DNA of 35,830 nucleotides from CAZTTG01 sp964615935. GTDB lineage: Bacteria; Planctomycetota; UBA1135; GCA-002686595. The position numbers and the translations under genes were made by a program. Under the pieces are notes generated by a model that was not told the DNA's origin, did not search any database, and saw only the letters and a list, made by a program, of their open reading frames with translations. The DNA is taken from assembly GCA_964615935.1 (NCBI GenBank), contig CAZTTG010000066.1, positions 1 through 35,830 of the forward strand, read 5' to 3'. Within the stretch, counting starts at the first letter, position 1. Each line of letters begins with the position of its first letter. This document shows, piece by piece, positions 23,042 to 32,264 of the stretch.

Positions 23042-24199
23042 ATGAAGTCCCTGCTCGTACTCGGCAGCACCGGATCGATCGGCACCCAGACCCTCGACGT
23101 GGTCCGGGCCTCGGCCGGGCGCTTCCGCGTGGAGGGCCTGGCGGCGGGGCGCTCCTGGGAGGTCCTGGCGCGGCAGGCGGCCGAGCTGCGGCCGCGCTTC
23201 GTCGCCCTGACCGATCCCGATGCGGCCGATCGGCTGCGCGGCGAGCTGCCCGCGGGCACCGAGCTGCTGGCCGGTCCGCGGGCCCTGGTCGAGCTCTGCC
23301 GGACGGCCGAGTACGACACGGCGGTGCACGGGGTGGTGGGAGCCGCCGGTCTGCCGGCCTCGGTGGCCGTGCTGGAGCGCGGTCGAAGCCTGGCCCTGGC
23401 CAACAAGGAATCGCTGGTGGTGGCCGGGGGGCCGCTGATGGAGCTGGCTCGAAGCGGCGGGGGCCAGATCCTGCCCGTGGACAGCGAGCTGTGCGCCATC
23501 CACCAGTGCCTGCGCGGCGAGGACCCGAGCCGGGTGCGCCGCATCCACCTGACCGCCAGCGGCGGCCCCTTCCGCGACCTGACCCTCGAGGAGCTGGATC
23601 GGGTCACGCCCGAGATGGCCGTGGCCCACCCCAACTGGGACATGGGGCCGCGCATCAGCGTCGGCTCGGCCAACCTGATGAACAAGGCCCTCGAGGTGGT
23701 CGAGGCCCACCACCTCTTCGGTCTCGACCGCGAGCAGATCCACGTGGTGATCCACCGCCAGTCGGTGGTCCACTCCATGGTCGAGATGGTCGACGGCTCG
23801 ATCCTGGCCCAGCTCGGCCCGCCGGACATGCGCGGGCCGATCCACTACTGCCTCAACCACCCCGATCGCGCTCCCTCCCCCCTGGCGGGCTTCGACCCGG
23901 ACCTGTTCCGCAGCCTGAGCTTCGAGGAGCCCGATCCCGAGCGCTTCCCCGCGCTGGAGCTGGGCTTCCGCTGCATCGAGCAGGGCGCCGACTCGGGCAG
24001 CGTGCTCAACGCCGCCGACGAGGTGGCGGTGCAGGCCTTCCTCGAGCGCCAGATCCCCTTTTCCGGAATCCAGCGGGTCAACCACCGCGTGCTCGACCGC
24101 CGGCCGGGGCTGGGAGGGGACGTAGCGCAGCTCCTCGCCGCCGACCGGCTGGCCCGGGAGATGGCGCGCGACGAGGTGCAGGCCCTGTCGGCCGTGTGA
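23042..24199 (+). CDS. dxr: 1-deoxy-D-xylulose 5-phosphate reductoisomerase
   Basis: A protein of 385 residues, normal for IspC/Dxr, which makes 2-C-methyl-D-erythritol 4-phosphate in the non-mevalonate isoprenoid pathway. The NADPH loop GSTGSIG is at 8-14. ANKESLV (120-126), metal ligands Asp147 and Glu149 in VDSE, AHPNWDMG and MNKALEVVEA are all present. Oddly, the residue after VDSE is Leu150, where most family members have His, and the usual ISVDSA reads ISVGSA. ATG 23042 places the Rossmann strand at the N-terminus; an in-frame ATG at 22988 has a close GAGGG. It is followed 12 bases later by the RseP-type gene, a common neighbourhood. Confidence 0.93.
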   Translation: MKSLLVLGSTGSIGTQTLDVVRASAGRFRVEGLAAGRSWEVLARQAAELRPRFVALTDPDAADRLRGELPAGTELLAGPRALVELCRTAEYDTAVHGVVGAAGLPASVAVLERGRSLALANKESLVVAGGPLMELARSGGGQILPVDSELCAIHQCLRGEDPSRVRRIHLTASGGPFRDLTLEELDRVTPEMAVAHPNWDMGPRISVGSANLMNKALEVVEAHHLFGLDREQIHVVIHRQSVVHSMVEMVDGSILAQLGPPDMRGPIHYCLNHPDRAPSPLAGFDPDLFRSLSFEEPDPERFPALELGFRCIEQGADSGSVLNAADEVAVQAFLERQIPFSGIQRVNHRVLDRRPGLGGDVAQLLAADRLAREMARDEVQALSAV

Positions 24200-24211
24200 G
24201 GGAACGCCCGC

Positions 24212-26074
24212 ATGGATCTGCTCCTGAAAGCCTGGTACTGGCTCCTGGTCATCTTCGGCGTGGGGGGGATCATCTTCGTCCACGAGCTGGGCCACTTCCT
24301 CGCCGCCCGCCTGTGCAAGGTGCGGGTGGAGGTCTTCAGCCTGGGCTTCGGCCCGCGGCTCTTCGGCTGGCGGCGCGGAGAGACCCTCTACCAGCTCGCG
24401 GCCCTGCCCCTGGGCGGCTTCGTGAGGATGGCCGGGGAGGACACCCTGGGGGACGATGCTCGCCCGCCGGGGCCGGACGACCTGCGCTCCAAGACCGTGG
24501 GGCAGCGCTTCCTGGTGTTCTCGGGGGGCGTGGTGATGAACGTCGTCCTGGCGCTCATCGTCTTCCCCATCCTGTTCACAGTGGGGGTGCCCTTCTACGA
24601 GCCGGTCCTGGGCACGCTCACGCCCGGAGGGCCGGCGTGGAAGGCCGGGCTCCAGCCCGGCACCCGGGTGGTCTCGGTCAACGGCCGGGAGGTGATCGGC
24701 TTCTTCCACATCCGCAGCGAGGTCGCCCTGGGCTCGCCCGATCGCGTGACCATGGAGGTGATCGAGCCCGGCGGTCCGGTGGACGAGGAGGGCCATCCCC
24801 GGGTGAGCACCGTCGAGCTGGAGCCGGCCTACGACGAGAGGTTCGGCTTCAGCAAGATCGAGGCGTCCCCGGCCCTGGACCCCGAGCTGGCGCTGGGCGT
24901 GGCCGAGGACTCGCCGGCCTGGGAGGCCGGGGTGCGGCCCGGCGACCTGCTGATCGGCGTGGAGGGCGGGCTGCCCGAGGCCTCGCTGGTGGAGCGCTTC
25001 GCCGAGGAGCAGGATCGCGGGGGTCCCCTGGAGATCCTCGTGTCTCGGGAGGGCCGCGAGCTGCGCTTCCGGGTGGAGCCTGAGCCGCTGGCCCGGGACG
25101 ATCGCCCCATGCTGGGCGTGGCCCCGGTGCTGAACCGCGTGCGGGCCCTGCGCGGCAGCGCCCTTGCGAGCGAGCTGGACCTGCTCGAGGGCGACCAGAT
25201 CCTGAGCGCCAACGGGCGTCAGCTCCTGGTCGGCCTCGACCTGCACCGGGGCCTGCTGGCGGCCGGGGACGAGATCGCGCTGGAGGTCCTCCGCCGCGGT
25301 CGGCGCATCGAGCTGCGGGCCCCGGCGCCGGAGCGCTCGGCTCGCTGGCAGCTGGCCGAGGACATCGCCTTGGCGGGCGACGTCGACGGCACGCGGGTGA
25401 CGGTGCGCCGCGGCTCGCCGGCCGAGCGGGCGGGGATGCTGGACGGCGACGAGGTGACCCGCATCGGCGGGATCAGCACCACCGACTGGGAGCAGCTCCA
25501 GGACCGCACCAAGAAGGGCGCCCAGGCGGGGAGCTCCCTGGCCATCGAGGTGCAGCGCGAGGACGCGCGGGGCGGTACGCAGCTCCTGAAGCTGGACGTC
25601 CAGCCCGAGCCCCTGCAGGAGCCCTGGTTCGGCCTGAGCCTGAGGGTCGCCAGCTACGACTACACCTCCGCCAGCCTGCCGGCCGCCATCGCCGACGGCG
25701 CCTACTGCTCCTGGAACTTCCTGGCCGACGCCTGGATCACGATCAAGCGCATGCTGCTGCGCCAGATCAGCGGCGAGAACCTGGGCGGCATCATCACCAT
25801 CGCCAACGTCTCCTACAGCCAGGCCTCGATCGGCTGGACCAAGCTGCTCTTCTTCCTGTGCATGCTGAGCGTGCACCTGGCCTTCCTGAACGTCCTGCCC
25901 ATCCCGGTGCTCGACGGGGGTCACCTCTTCTTCCTCCTGATCGAGAAGATCAAGGGATCACCGGTCTCGGAGCGGGTGATGGGCTACAGCCAGATGGTGG
26001 GCCTGGTGATGATCCTGTCGTTGATGATCTACGTGACCTTCAACGACGTCATGCGCTGGTTCTTCCCCGCCTAG
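24212..26074 (+). CDS. rseP: RseP-type site-2 zinc metalloprotease with expanded PDZ region
   Basis: A protein of 620 residues, against about 450 in E. coli RseP. The first membrane helix carries HELGH (24-28). A second catalytic block, NVLPIPVLDGGH (560-571), supplies the third zinc ligand. Between them are about four PDZ-type modules, with cores near GGPAWKAGLQPG, SPAWEAGVRPG, LASELDLLEGD and SPAERAGMLDGD, where E. coli has two. This family cuts anti-sigma factors or remnant signal peptides inside the membrane. A membrane anti-sigma candidate is encoded at 32290-33420, but a link is only a guess. It lies between dxr and a UbiA-type gene, all on the same strand. Confidence 0.93.
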   Translation: MDLLLKAWYWLLVIFGVGGIIFVHELGHFLAARLCKVRVEVFSLGFGPRLFGWRRGETLYQLAALPLGGFVRMAGEDTLGDDARPPGPDDLRSKTVGQRFLVFSGGVVMNVVLALIVFPILFTVGVPFYEPVLGTLTPGGPAWKAGLQPGTRVVSVNGREVIGFFHIRSEVALGSPDRVTMEVIEPGGPVDEEGHPRVSTVELEPAYDERFGFSKIEASPALDPELALGVAEDSPAWEAGVRPGDLLIGVEGGLPEASLVERFAEEQDRGGPLEILVSREGRELRFRVEPEPLARDDRPMLGVAPVLNRVRALRGSALASELDLLEGDQILSANGRQLLVGLDLHRGLLAAGDEIALEVLRRGRRIELRAPAPERSARWQLAEDIALAGDVDGTRVTVRRGSPAERAGMLDGDEVTRIGGISTTDWEQLQDRTKKGAQAGSSLAIEVQREDARGGTQLLKLDVQPEPLQEPWFGLSLRVASYDYTSASLPAAIADGAYCSWNFLADAWITIKRMLLRQISGENLGGIITIANVSYSQASIGWTKLLFFLCMLSVHLAFLNVLPIPVLDGGHLFFLLIEKIKGSPVSERVMGYSQMVGLVMILSLMIYVTFNDVMRWFFPA

Positions 26075-26076
26075 CC

Positions 26077-27018
26077 ATGGCGCGCTCAGCCGCGATCGCC
26101 TGGGGGCGCCTCCTGCGGCTCTCCCTCTCCCCCAGCGCTCCCGCCGACGCGGCCTGCGGGGCGGTGCTGGCCGCCGGCGCCTGGCCCGCGGGCGGCGCGC
26201 CCTGGCTCCTGATGGGCGCCTCCCTCTCGGTCTTCTGCGGAGGCATGGCGCTCAACGACTGGGCCGACCGCGAGGCCGACGCGCACACCCGCCCCGAGCG
26301 GCCGATCCCCTCCGGCCGGATCCCGGCCAGGGCGGCCCTCGTGGCGGCCCTCGCCCTGCTCGCCGCCGGCTGCGCCCTGGGGCTGGCGGCCGACCTCGGG
26401 GCCGGGCCGTGGATCGTGGCCGCGGCCCTGGCCGCCCTGGTGTACGACCTCGTCGGGCGGGGGCCCTGGTGCGGTCCCCTCCTGCTCGGGATCTGCCGGG
26501 CGAGCAACCTCTCCGCCGGACTGGCCCTGGGACTGGGGGCGCGGACCGCGGACGCCGCTGCCGAGGGGGCCAGCGGCCCGTCGGCCGCCCTCTTCCTGGC
26601 GCCGCTGGTCTACGGCGCCTACACCTTCGCCGTGTCCCGGCTGGCGCGCTTCGAGGACCAGGAGGACCGGGACGGGAGCGGCCGGCGCCAGCGCGCCCAC
26701 CTCCTGGGCGCGGCCGCGGCCTTCCCCGCGGCGGGCCTGCTGCTCCTGCTGATCCCCTCGCCCTGGGCCACGCCCTTCGCGCCGCTGGTCCTGCTCCTGC
26801 TGGGCGCGCTCGGCCCCCTGCGGCTCGCCCTGCGCGGGGGCGACTGGACGGGTGCTCGGGCGGGCGAGGCCACCGGAGTCTGCCTGCGCCGGCTGATCGT
26901 GCTCGCGGCGAGCTTCGCCCTGATGGCGGAGGGTCCGGCCGGGGCCTGGGTGGCGGGATGCGCACTCGCCGCCTACCCCCTCTCGCGCGCGCTCGCGAGG
27001 GTGTTCCCCCCCACCTAG
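26077..27018 (+). CDS. UbiA-family prenyltransferase-like membrane protein
   Basis: A protein of 313 residues with about eight hydrophobic segments. The first Asp-rich motif NDWADREAD (60-68) followed by RPERPIPSGRI is the UbiA prenyl-diphosphate-binding signature. The second conserved loop is less standard (FEDQEDRDGSGRR). Members transfer prenyl groups to aromatic or other acceptors inside the membrane; the acceptor here is unknown. It starts two bases after the rseP stop, and the isoprenoid gene dxr two genes upstream fits a prenyl substrate. Its stop overlaps the end of the convergent nucleotidyltransferase gene by four bases. Confidence 0.85.
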   Translation: MARSAAIAWGRLLRLSLSPSAPADAACGAVLAAGAWPAGGAPWLLMGASLSVFCGGMALNDWADREADAHTRPERPIPSGRIPARAALVAALALLAAGCALGLAADLGAGPWIVAAALAALVYDLVGRGPWCGPLLLGICRASNLSAGLALGLGARTADAAAEGASGPSAALFLAPLVYGAYTFAVSRLARFEDQEDRDGSGRRQRAHLLGAAAAFPAAGLLLLLIPSPWATPFAPLVLLLLGALGPLRLALRGGDWTGARAGEATGVCLRRLIVLAASFALMAEGPAGAWVAGCALAAYPLSRALARVFPPT

Positions 27019-28289
27019 CGGCCCGCCTCGCCGCCGACCCGCTCCCCGAGCCAGCGAACGGCCTGCGCCCGGTCGGTGAGCGCACCGTCGAGCTGGGCGG
27101 TCTCCGCCTCGGCGAGCAGCCGCCCCCACAGCGGGCCGGGGGAGAGCCCCAGCTCGGCGAGGTCGCGGGCGCTCAGCAGCGGCTCGGGGCGGAGCTCCTC
27201 CGGAGCGAGGGCGAGGGCGTCGCGGCGCAGGCGCAGGATCGGCTGCGGGTCGCGCCCGGTCGCCGAGCGCAGGGCGAGCTCGAGGCGCACGGCGTCGGCC
27301 CAGCGCTCGCTGCGCACGGCGCGGATGAGGCGGGAGCGCGGCGCGGGCGGATCGGCCCCGGCGATCGAGCTCCACTCCCGGCGCAGGCGCCAGAGGGCGG
27401 CGATCCCGGCGCGCTCGCCGCCGGAGAGGCGCAGCCCGCCGAGCCGCTCGGGATCGACCCCCTCCTCCTCCCGCTCGAGGGCGGGGTCGGGGTCGAGGAG
27501 CAGGGACAGGGCCAGGACCGGCCCCGGAGCCTCGTCGAGCTCCCTCAGGGCCTCCAGGGAGATCCGCGCGTCCGGGAGGGGGGGCAGGATCCGCTCGTAC
27601 AGCCCGGCTTCCAGGAGCACCTCCACGGCCCGCGCGCCGCCGGGCCGGGAGAAGGCCCTCCGCAGCTCCCCTACCACCCGCTCGGCGCTCACGCCGACCA
27701 GGGAGTCCGCCTCCCCCCGCGCGGCCGCCAGGGTCGCGGCGTCGATCTCGAGGTCCAGGCTGCCCGCGAAGCGCGCCATGCGCAGCAGCCGCAGGCCGTC
27801 CTCGCGGAAGCGGGCGCGGGCCTCCCCCACGCAGCGCAGGTGGCGCGCCTCGAGGTCCGCCAGGCCGCCCTCGGGATCGCGCAGCTCGTCGGACAGCGGA
27901 TCGAGGTAGAGGGCGTTGCAGGTGAAGTCGCGGCGCCGCGCGTCCTCCTCGAGGGTCCGGCCGTAGGCCACCCGGTCCGGTCGGCGCCGATCGCCGTAGC
28001 CCGAATCCGAGCGGAAGGTGGTCAGCTCCACCGGGACGTCGTCCACCCGGACCTGGATCGTGCCGAAGCTCCGGCCGATGGCCGAGGTGCGCGGGAAGGC
28101 GGCCTCGATGGCCTCGGGTCGCGCGGCCGCGGCCATGTCCACGTCCTGCACCCTGCGCTCGAGCGCCAGGTCGCGCACCGCGCCCCCCACCAGCCAGGCC
28201 CGATGTCCGAGGGATCGGACCCGCTCCGCGATGCTCCGCGCCGCGCGCGCGAGGCGGGGATCGAGGGCGCGCATCGAAGGGATCACCAT
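27015..28289 (-). CDS. CCA-adding/poly(A) polymerase-type nucleotidyltransferase
   Basis: A protein of 424 residues. It has the class II nucleotidyltransferase head: LVGGAVRD (33-40), the metal-binding pair Asp49 and Asp51 in QDVDMA, the RRDFTCNALYLDP block, then the RNA-binding neck and body (EDGLRLLRMARFAGSL). The tRNA-Leu at 201 does not encode CCA, so a tRNA-maturing role is reasonable, though a poly(A) polymerase cannot be excluded by sequence. A second in-frame ATG at 28274 is an alternative start; neither has a good Shine-Dalgarno. Confidence 0.88.
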   Translation of the reverse strand: MVIPSMRALDPRLARAARSIAERVRSLGHRAWLVGGAVRDLALERRVQDVDMAAAARPEAIEAAFPRTSAIGRSFGTIQVRVDDVPVELTTFRSDSGYGDRRRPDRVAYGRTLEEDARRRDFTCNALYLDPLSDELRDPEGGLADLEARHLRCVGEARARFREDGLRLLRMARFAGSLDLEIDAATLAAARGEADSLVGVSAERVVGELRRAFSRPGGARAVEVLLEAGLYERILPPLPDARISLEALRELDEAPGPVLALSLLLDPDPALEREEEGVDPERLGGLRLSGGERAGIAALWRLRREWSSIAGADPPAPRSRLIRAVRSERWADAVRLELALRSATGRDPQPILRLRRDALALAPEELRPEPLLSARDLAELGLSPGPLWGRLLAEAETAQLDGALTDRAQAVRWLGERVGGEAGR

Positions 28290-28347
28290 GGGGCTTGAAG
28301 CCTAGCAAACGGCCCAGCAGAATCCGTTGGGAAGGAAGGAGGCTCGC

Positions 28348-28914
28348 ATGCGCAGCACCGGAGGAGAAACCCGCTCGGGCCGGCTGAGGCCGGTCGATGC
28401 GATGACCCTGTTCGCCGTCGTCGCCGTGGTGGTGCTGGTCTCCCTGCCGCGCCTGCGCGATTTCGCGCTGCACGAGAACGAGACCGACGCGGTGTCCCTC
28501 ACCCGCACCCTCTCGCGCGCGATCGAGGGCCAGGGGCCGGAGCGCCCGGCGACCATCGGCCAGCTCCTGGCGAGCGATGATGATCTCCAGCGCCGGCTCC
28601 TGGACGCCGATCTCCTCGAGGAGGGCCGGCTGCTGCGGCGCCACGGGTACCTCTTCGACCTCTGCGAGCTCGGGGCGGGCGGCGTGGCGGTGCGGGCCTG
28701 GCCCTGGAACTACGGCCAAACGGGCCTGGGCGCCTTCGTGGTGCTCCCCGACGGCCGGGGCCTGGGCCACGCCAACGAGGACCGGGCCTGGAGCGGCCCC
28801 GACTCCCCGCCGAGCGGGCCCTGGCCCCCCCCGAGGGAGGCGCTCGAGGCCGCCTCGGCGCTGCCCGTGGGCGAGATCCAGGCGACCGCGGGCGGCTGGC
28901 GCGCGCTGCGGTAG
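28348..28914 (+). CDS. Pilin-like single-pass protein
   Basis: A protein of 188 residues with an excellent Shine-Dalgarno (AGGAGG five bases before ATG 28348). That is unusual in this window and suggests high expression. A hydrophobic helix (AMTLFAVVAVVVLVSLP, about 18-34) is followed by an amphipathic helix, as in type IV pilins and type II secretion pseudopilins. The canonical Gly-Phe...Glu5 prepilin site is missing. The C-terminal part contains GYLFDLCELGAGGVAVRAWPWNYGQTG-like beta segments that resemble pseudopilin globular domains (quoted in part: AVRAWPWNYGQTGLGAF). The family call is by shape, not by a full motif. Confidence 0.65.
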   Translation: MRSTGGETRSGRLRPVDAMTLFAVVAVVVLVSLPRLRDFALHENETDAVSLTRTLSRAIEGQGPERPATIGQLLASDDDLQRRLLDADLLEEGRLLRRHGYLFDLCELGAGGVAVRAWPWNYGQTGLGAFVVLPDGRGLGHANEDRAWSGPDSPPSGPWPPPREALEAASALPVGEIQATAGGWRALR

Positions 28915-28960
28915 CTCGGCTCGCGCCTCGTCTGGAGAACCCGAGCTCACCTGCGCGGCA

Positions 28961-30658
28961 CTAGCGGGGCTTGGGGTACCAGGCCCACAGGAGGCAGCGC
29001 AGCCCCACCCGCACGTCGGGCTGGACCGTGCGCAGGCACTCCCGCTTCAGCACCGGCAGCACCCTCCACGCCGGGCCCACCTGGACCAGGCGGCGGGCGG
29101 CGAAGAGCCGCTCGTAGGGGCGCAGCTCCTCCTCGGCCAGGAGCTCGAGCAGCAGCTCGCGCGCGGCCTCCCCGCCCCCGGCCGAGAGGGCGTCGAGCAG
29201 GTCGAGCCGCCTCAGCGGATCCGGCTCGGCGCGGAGCTCGTCGGCCAGGTACGCCTGGGCCGTCGGACCCCCGTTGCCCGTCTGCAGCGCCAGCCAGCGG
29301 AAGGCCCGCAGGTGCTGGACCGTCTCCTGCGAGCGGTCCCGCGCGAGGCGCATCAGCAGCCGCGCCGCCTCGGGCAGGGGCACCTGTCCGATCGCCTGCA
29401 GCAGGACCACGCTCTGCTGCTCGGAGAGCGGTCGGTCCCGCACCGCCTCGTAGCGAGCGCTCAGGCGCTCCAGGGCCTCGCGCGTGATCTCCGGGTCGGC
29501 GGCCCAGCGCCCGGCCAGCACCCGCAGGCCGAGCTGGGCCTCGTCGGCGCGCTCGGAGGAGAGCAGCGCGAGGGCCCGATCGCGAGCCTCGGCGTCGCCC
29601 CGATCGAGCAGGGCCGAGAGGCACGCCTCGCGCACTCCCTCGTCGGGATCGCTCAGGCCCTCTCTCAGGTAGGCCAAGTACGGGGTGGGGTCCTCGAGAG
29701 CGGCCAGTCCGCGCGCCGCCGACTGGCGCTGGCTGGCGATCGGGTCCGAGCTCAGGGTCCACACCAGCTCGGGGACGAGCCCGGCCTCCACCGCGGCGCG
29801 CAGGCCCAGGTGGCGCATGAGGGGGTCCTGGCCGCGGATCCACCCGCGCAGGCGGGCCAGGGCCTCGGCGTCGCCGGCGCGGGCCAGGGGGGCGACCAGG
29901 AAGACCTGGACGTTCGGCCCGAAGGCGTCCATCGAGCGCTCGAAGATGGCCACCAGCCCCGGCTGCTCGGTGGCCGCCAGCATGGGCGCGATCTGCTCCC
30001 GCAGGGGCTCCCAGGCCTCCTCCTCCAGCCAGGTCGCGAAGACCACCTCGGCGCGCAGCCGATCCAGCGCCAGCAGGGTGCCGGGGTAGCGCCGGCGCAT
30101 CTCGGGCGGCGCGATCTCCAGGGCGCGCACCACCGCGTCGAAGTCCTCGGGCAGGCCGTGCCGGGCCAGAGCCTCGGCCGACTGGGTGCGGATGCTCGAG
30201 GAGGGGTGCTCCAGGCCCCTCAGGAAGAGCTCGCGCGCCAGGGGGGAATCGCTGAGCCGGGCCGCGTCGAGGGCGTTGGACACGTAGTGCACGCCGTGCT
30301 GCTGGCTCCAGTGGGACTCGGCCAGGCGCCGCACGCCCCGCAGGGCCTCGTCCCCGCCGGCTCCCAGCTCCATCTTGGCGCGCTTGAGCGCGTCGCGCTG
30401 CCCGCTCACCAGGGTCTCGACCAGGATCGCGGTAATCTCCGCGGTCTGCACGTCGTAGGGCTCGCCGGCGCGGGCGCAGCCCGCCAGGAGGTAGGCCAGG
30501 CGCGGGTCGATGGCGACGTCGGCATCGGTGGTGGTGGCGCCGGTCCGCTCCCGACGCGGGCCGTCGGTGTCGCCGCCGCCGTCCCGCTCGCAGGCGGGAA
30601 AGCCCAGGCCGGCGGCCAGGACCGCCGCCGCCAGCGGAGCGAGCCGCCGACTCCTCAA
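28961..30658 (-). CDS. HEAT-repeat lipoprotein co-transcribed with tolC-like gene
   Basis: A protein of 565 residues. The start is TTG 30658, overlapping the tolC stop (TTGA), with GGGGAG eight bases upstream. The N-terminus has a basic patch, a hydrophobic core and FPAC, giving a lipid-modified Cys23. After a Gly/Asp-rich linker, residues 60-550 are consecutive HEAT-type helix pairs (SSSIRTQSAEALARHG, DEGVREACLSALLDRGD). It lacks the WWxFN block and GILDIL end of the array at 7-16.6 kb, so it is a different HEAT family. Coupling to the outer-membrane protein suggests it is a periplasmic partner or adaptor. Confidence 0.87.
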   Translation of the reverse strand: MRSRRLAPLAAAVLAAGLGFPACERDGGGDTDGPRRERTGATTTDADVAIDPRLAYLLAGCARAGEPYDVQTAEITAILVETLVSGQRDALKRAKMELGAGGDEALRGVRRLAESHWSQQHGVHYVSNALDAARLSDSPLARELFLRGLEHPSSSIRTQSAEALARHGLPEDFDAVVRALEIAPPEMRRRYPGTLLALDRLRAEVVFATWLEEEAWEPLREQIAPMLAATEQPGLVAIFERSMDAFGPNVQVFLVAPLARAGDAEALARLRGWIRGQDPLMRHLGLRAAVEAGLVPELVWTLSSDPIASQRQSAARGLAALEDPTPYLAYLREGLSDPDEGVREACLSALLDRGDAEARDRALALLSSERADEAQLGLRVLAGRWAADPEITREALERLSARYEAVRDRPLSEQQSVVLLQAIGQVPLPEAARLLMRLARDRSQETVQHLRAFRWLALQTGNGGPTAQAYLADELRAEPDPLRRLDLLDALSAGGGEAARELLLELLAEEELRPYERLFAARRLVQVGPAWRVLPVLKRECLRTVQPDVRVGLRCLLWAWYPKPR

Positions 30659-32190
30659 GGCTGGAGCTCCCCGATGATGCCCTGGGCCCGCAGCAAGGCC
30701 ACGCGCGCCTTGGCGTAGCTCGCCCGCGCGCTCCGCTCGGTCGACAGGGCCTCGGAGTAGTCCTGCTGGAACTCGAGGACCTGGAAGGTGGTCGACAGGC
30801 CGACGCGCAGGCGGGCCTCCTCGGCCTCGAGCTGGCGCCGCGCCAGGTCCAGGCTGGTGCCCGCCGCCTGGACCGCCTGGGCCTGGTAGAGCACCTGCCG
30901 CACGGCCGAGCGCACCTCGGCCACGACCTGGGTCTCGAGCTGGTCGAAGGTCAGCCGCGCGACGCGCACCGACGCCCGCGCCGCGCGCTCCGCGTTGCGG
31001 GCGGCGCGGTTGCGGAAGGGCACGCTGTAGCTCAGGGCGGCCGTGGTGGAGGGGTAGTCGAAGCCGATGGCCTCCCCGAAGGCGTCGGCCGAGTTGCCGT
31101 CGAAGCCGCGGCTGGAGGCCGTCAGGGAGAGGTCCAGCCCGTGGCGTTTCTCGGAGCGCGCTCGCGCGAGCTGCACCTCGCTGGCCTCGATGCGCAGCGC
31201 CTGCTGCAGGAGCTCGGGCCGCCGCTCGAGCGCCCTCGCCAGCCCCTGCTGCCAGCTCGGCACGGGATCGTCGACCTGCTCGGGGAGAGGGGTGACGAGC
31301 CGGATCTCGAGCTCCCAGGTCTCCTCCCGGATCCCCGGAAAGAGCACCGCGCGCAGCGCGTCGAAGGCGTCCCGGACGGCCACCTCGGCCATCAGCCGCT
31401 GCTCCACCCGCAGGGCCTCGTTGGCCTCGGCCTGCAGCACCTCGACGTCGGTGCCCACCCCCGCGTCCAGGCGGCGCTGGTTCTGGTCGAGCTGCTCGCG
31501 GGCCAGCTCGATCATGGACTCGGCCACCCCCAGCTGCTCCTCGGCCGAGACCACGTTCCAGTAGGCGTCCGCCACGACCTGCAGGAGCTCCTGCCGCCGC
31601 AGGCGGAAGACCTCGACCTGCGAGCGGTACTCGAGGTCGGCCTCGCGCTGGGTCGAGGTCGCGTACTCGCGCCAGGCCCCGCGCAGCAGGGGCTGCTGGT
31701 AGGTGATCGAGACGCTGTCGGTGGTCGCGGGGTTGATGAGCTGGAAGGTGTTGTTGGTCTTGGTGTTGTCGGTGCGGAAGCTCACGTCGATGCTGCCGCC
31801 GGTCACCAGGGGGAACACCACGCTGCTGTCGAAGCTCAGCGTGTTCTCCTCGAGCACGTCGCCGCCCGACAGGATGGACTGGCCCTCGAACTCCGAGTCG
31901 GAGACCGAGCCGGTAGCCGTCAGGACCGGGTCGAAGGCGCCCCAGCTCGCCGCGCTGTTGAAGCGCGCGACCTGGGTGGAGAGGTCCTCGATCTGCAGCC
32001 CCAGATCGGCGGCCACGGCGATCTCCAGAGCTCGCCTCAGGTCCAGCTCCAGGACCTGCGGCAGGGCCGGCTCCGGGGTGCCCTCCCGCACCTCCTGGGC
32101 GGCCGTCGGAGTCGTGAGGAGCGCAGCCAGGGCCAGCGCGGCCAGCGGTCGCCGCAGCGAACCGATCTTCCGGTGGGCATCTCGCATCAT
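30655..32190 (-). CDS. TolC-like outer-membrane efflux/secretion protein
   Basis: A protein of 511 residues with a signal peptide (PLAALALAALLTTPTAAQ). It has the duplicated outer-membrane-efflux-protein layout: beta-barrel segments (VLTATGSVSDSEFEG, SITYQQPLLRGAW, AALSYSVPFRN) alternating with long coiled-coil helices (EEQLGVAESMIELAREQL, QLETQVVAEVRSAV). The GAGVGTDVEVLQAEA-type turn (AGVGTDVEVLQAEA) and GLSTTFQVLEFQQ are classic TolC family marks. It forms trimeric outer-membrane channels in type I secretion or drug efflux. No inner-membrane pump or adaptor gene is adjacent. A sigma-54 promoter lies 75-91 bases upstream of the start codon ATG 32190. Confidence 0.93.
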   Translation of the reverse strand: MMRDAHRKIGSLRRPLAALALAALLTTPTAAQEVREGTPEPALPQVLELDLRRALEIAVAADLGLQIEDLSTQVARFNSAASWGAFDPVLTATGSVSDSEFEGQSILSGGDVLEENTLSFDSSVVFPLVTGGSIDVSFRTDNTKTNNTFQLINPATTDSVSITYQQPLLRGAWREYATSTQREADLEYRSQVEVFRLRRQELLQVVADAYWNVVSAEEQLGVAESMIELAREQLDQNQRRLDAGVGTDVEVLQAEANEALRVEQRLMAEVAVRDAFDALRAVLFPGIREETWELEIRLVTPLPEQVDDPVPSWQQGLARALERRPELLQQALRIEASEVQLARARSEKRHGLDLSLTASSRGFDGNSADAFGEAIGFDYPSTTAALSYSVPFRNRAARNAERAARASVRVARLTFDQLETQVVAEVRSAVRQVLYQAQAVQAAGTSLDLARRQLEAEEARLRVGLSTTFQVLEFQQDYSEALSTERSARASYAKARVALLRAQGIIGELQP

Positions 32191-32264
32191 GGCGGGCAGA
32201 GGATAGTGGACCGACGGCGGGGGAACTACCGCGGCCCCGCAGCCCGCGTCGGGCCCCTGCAGCA

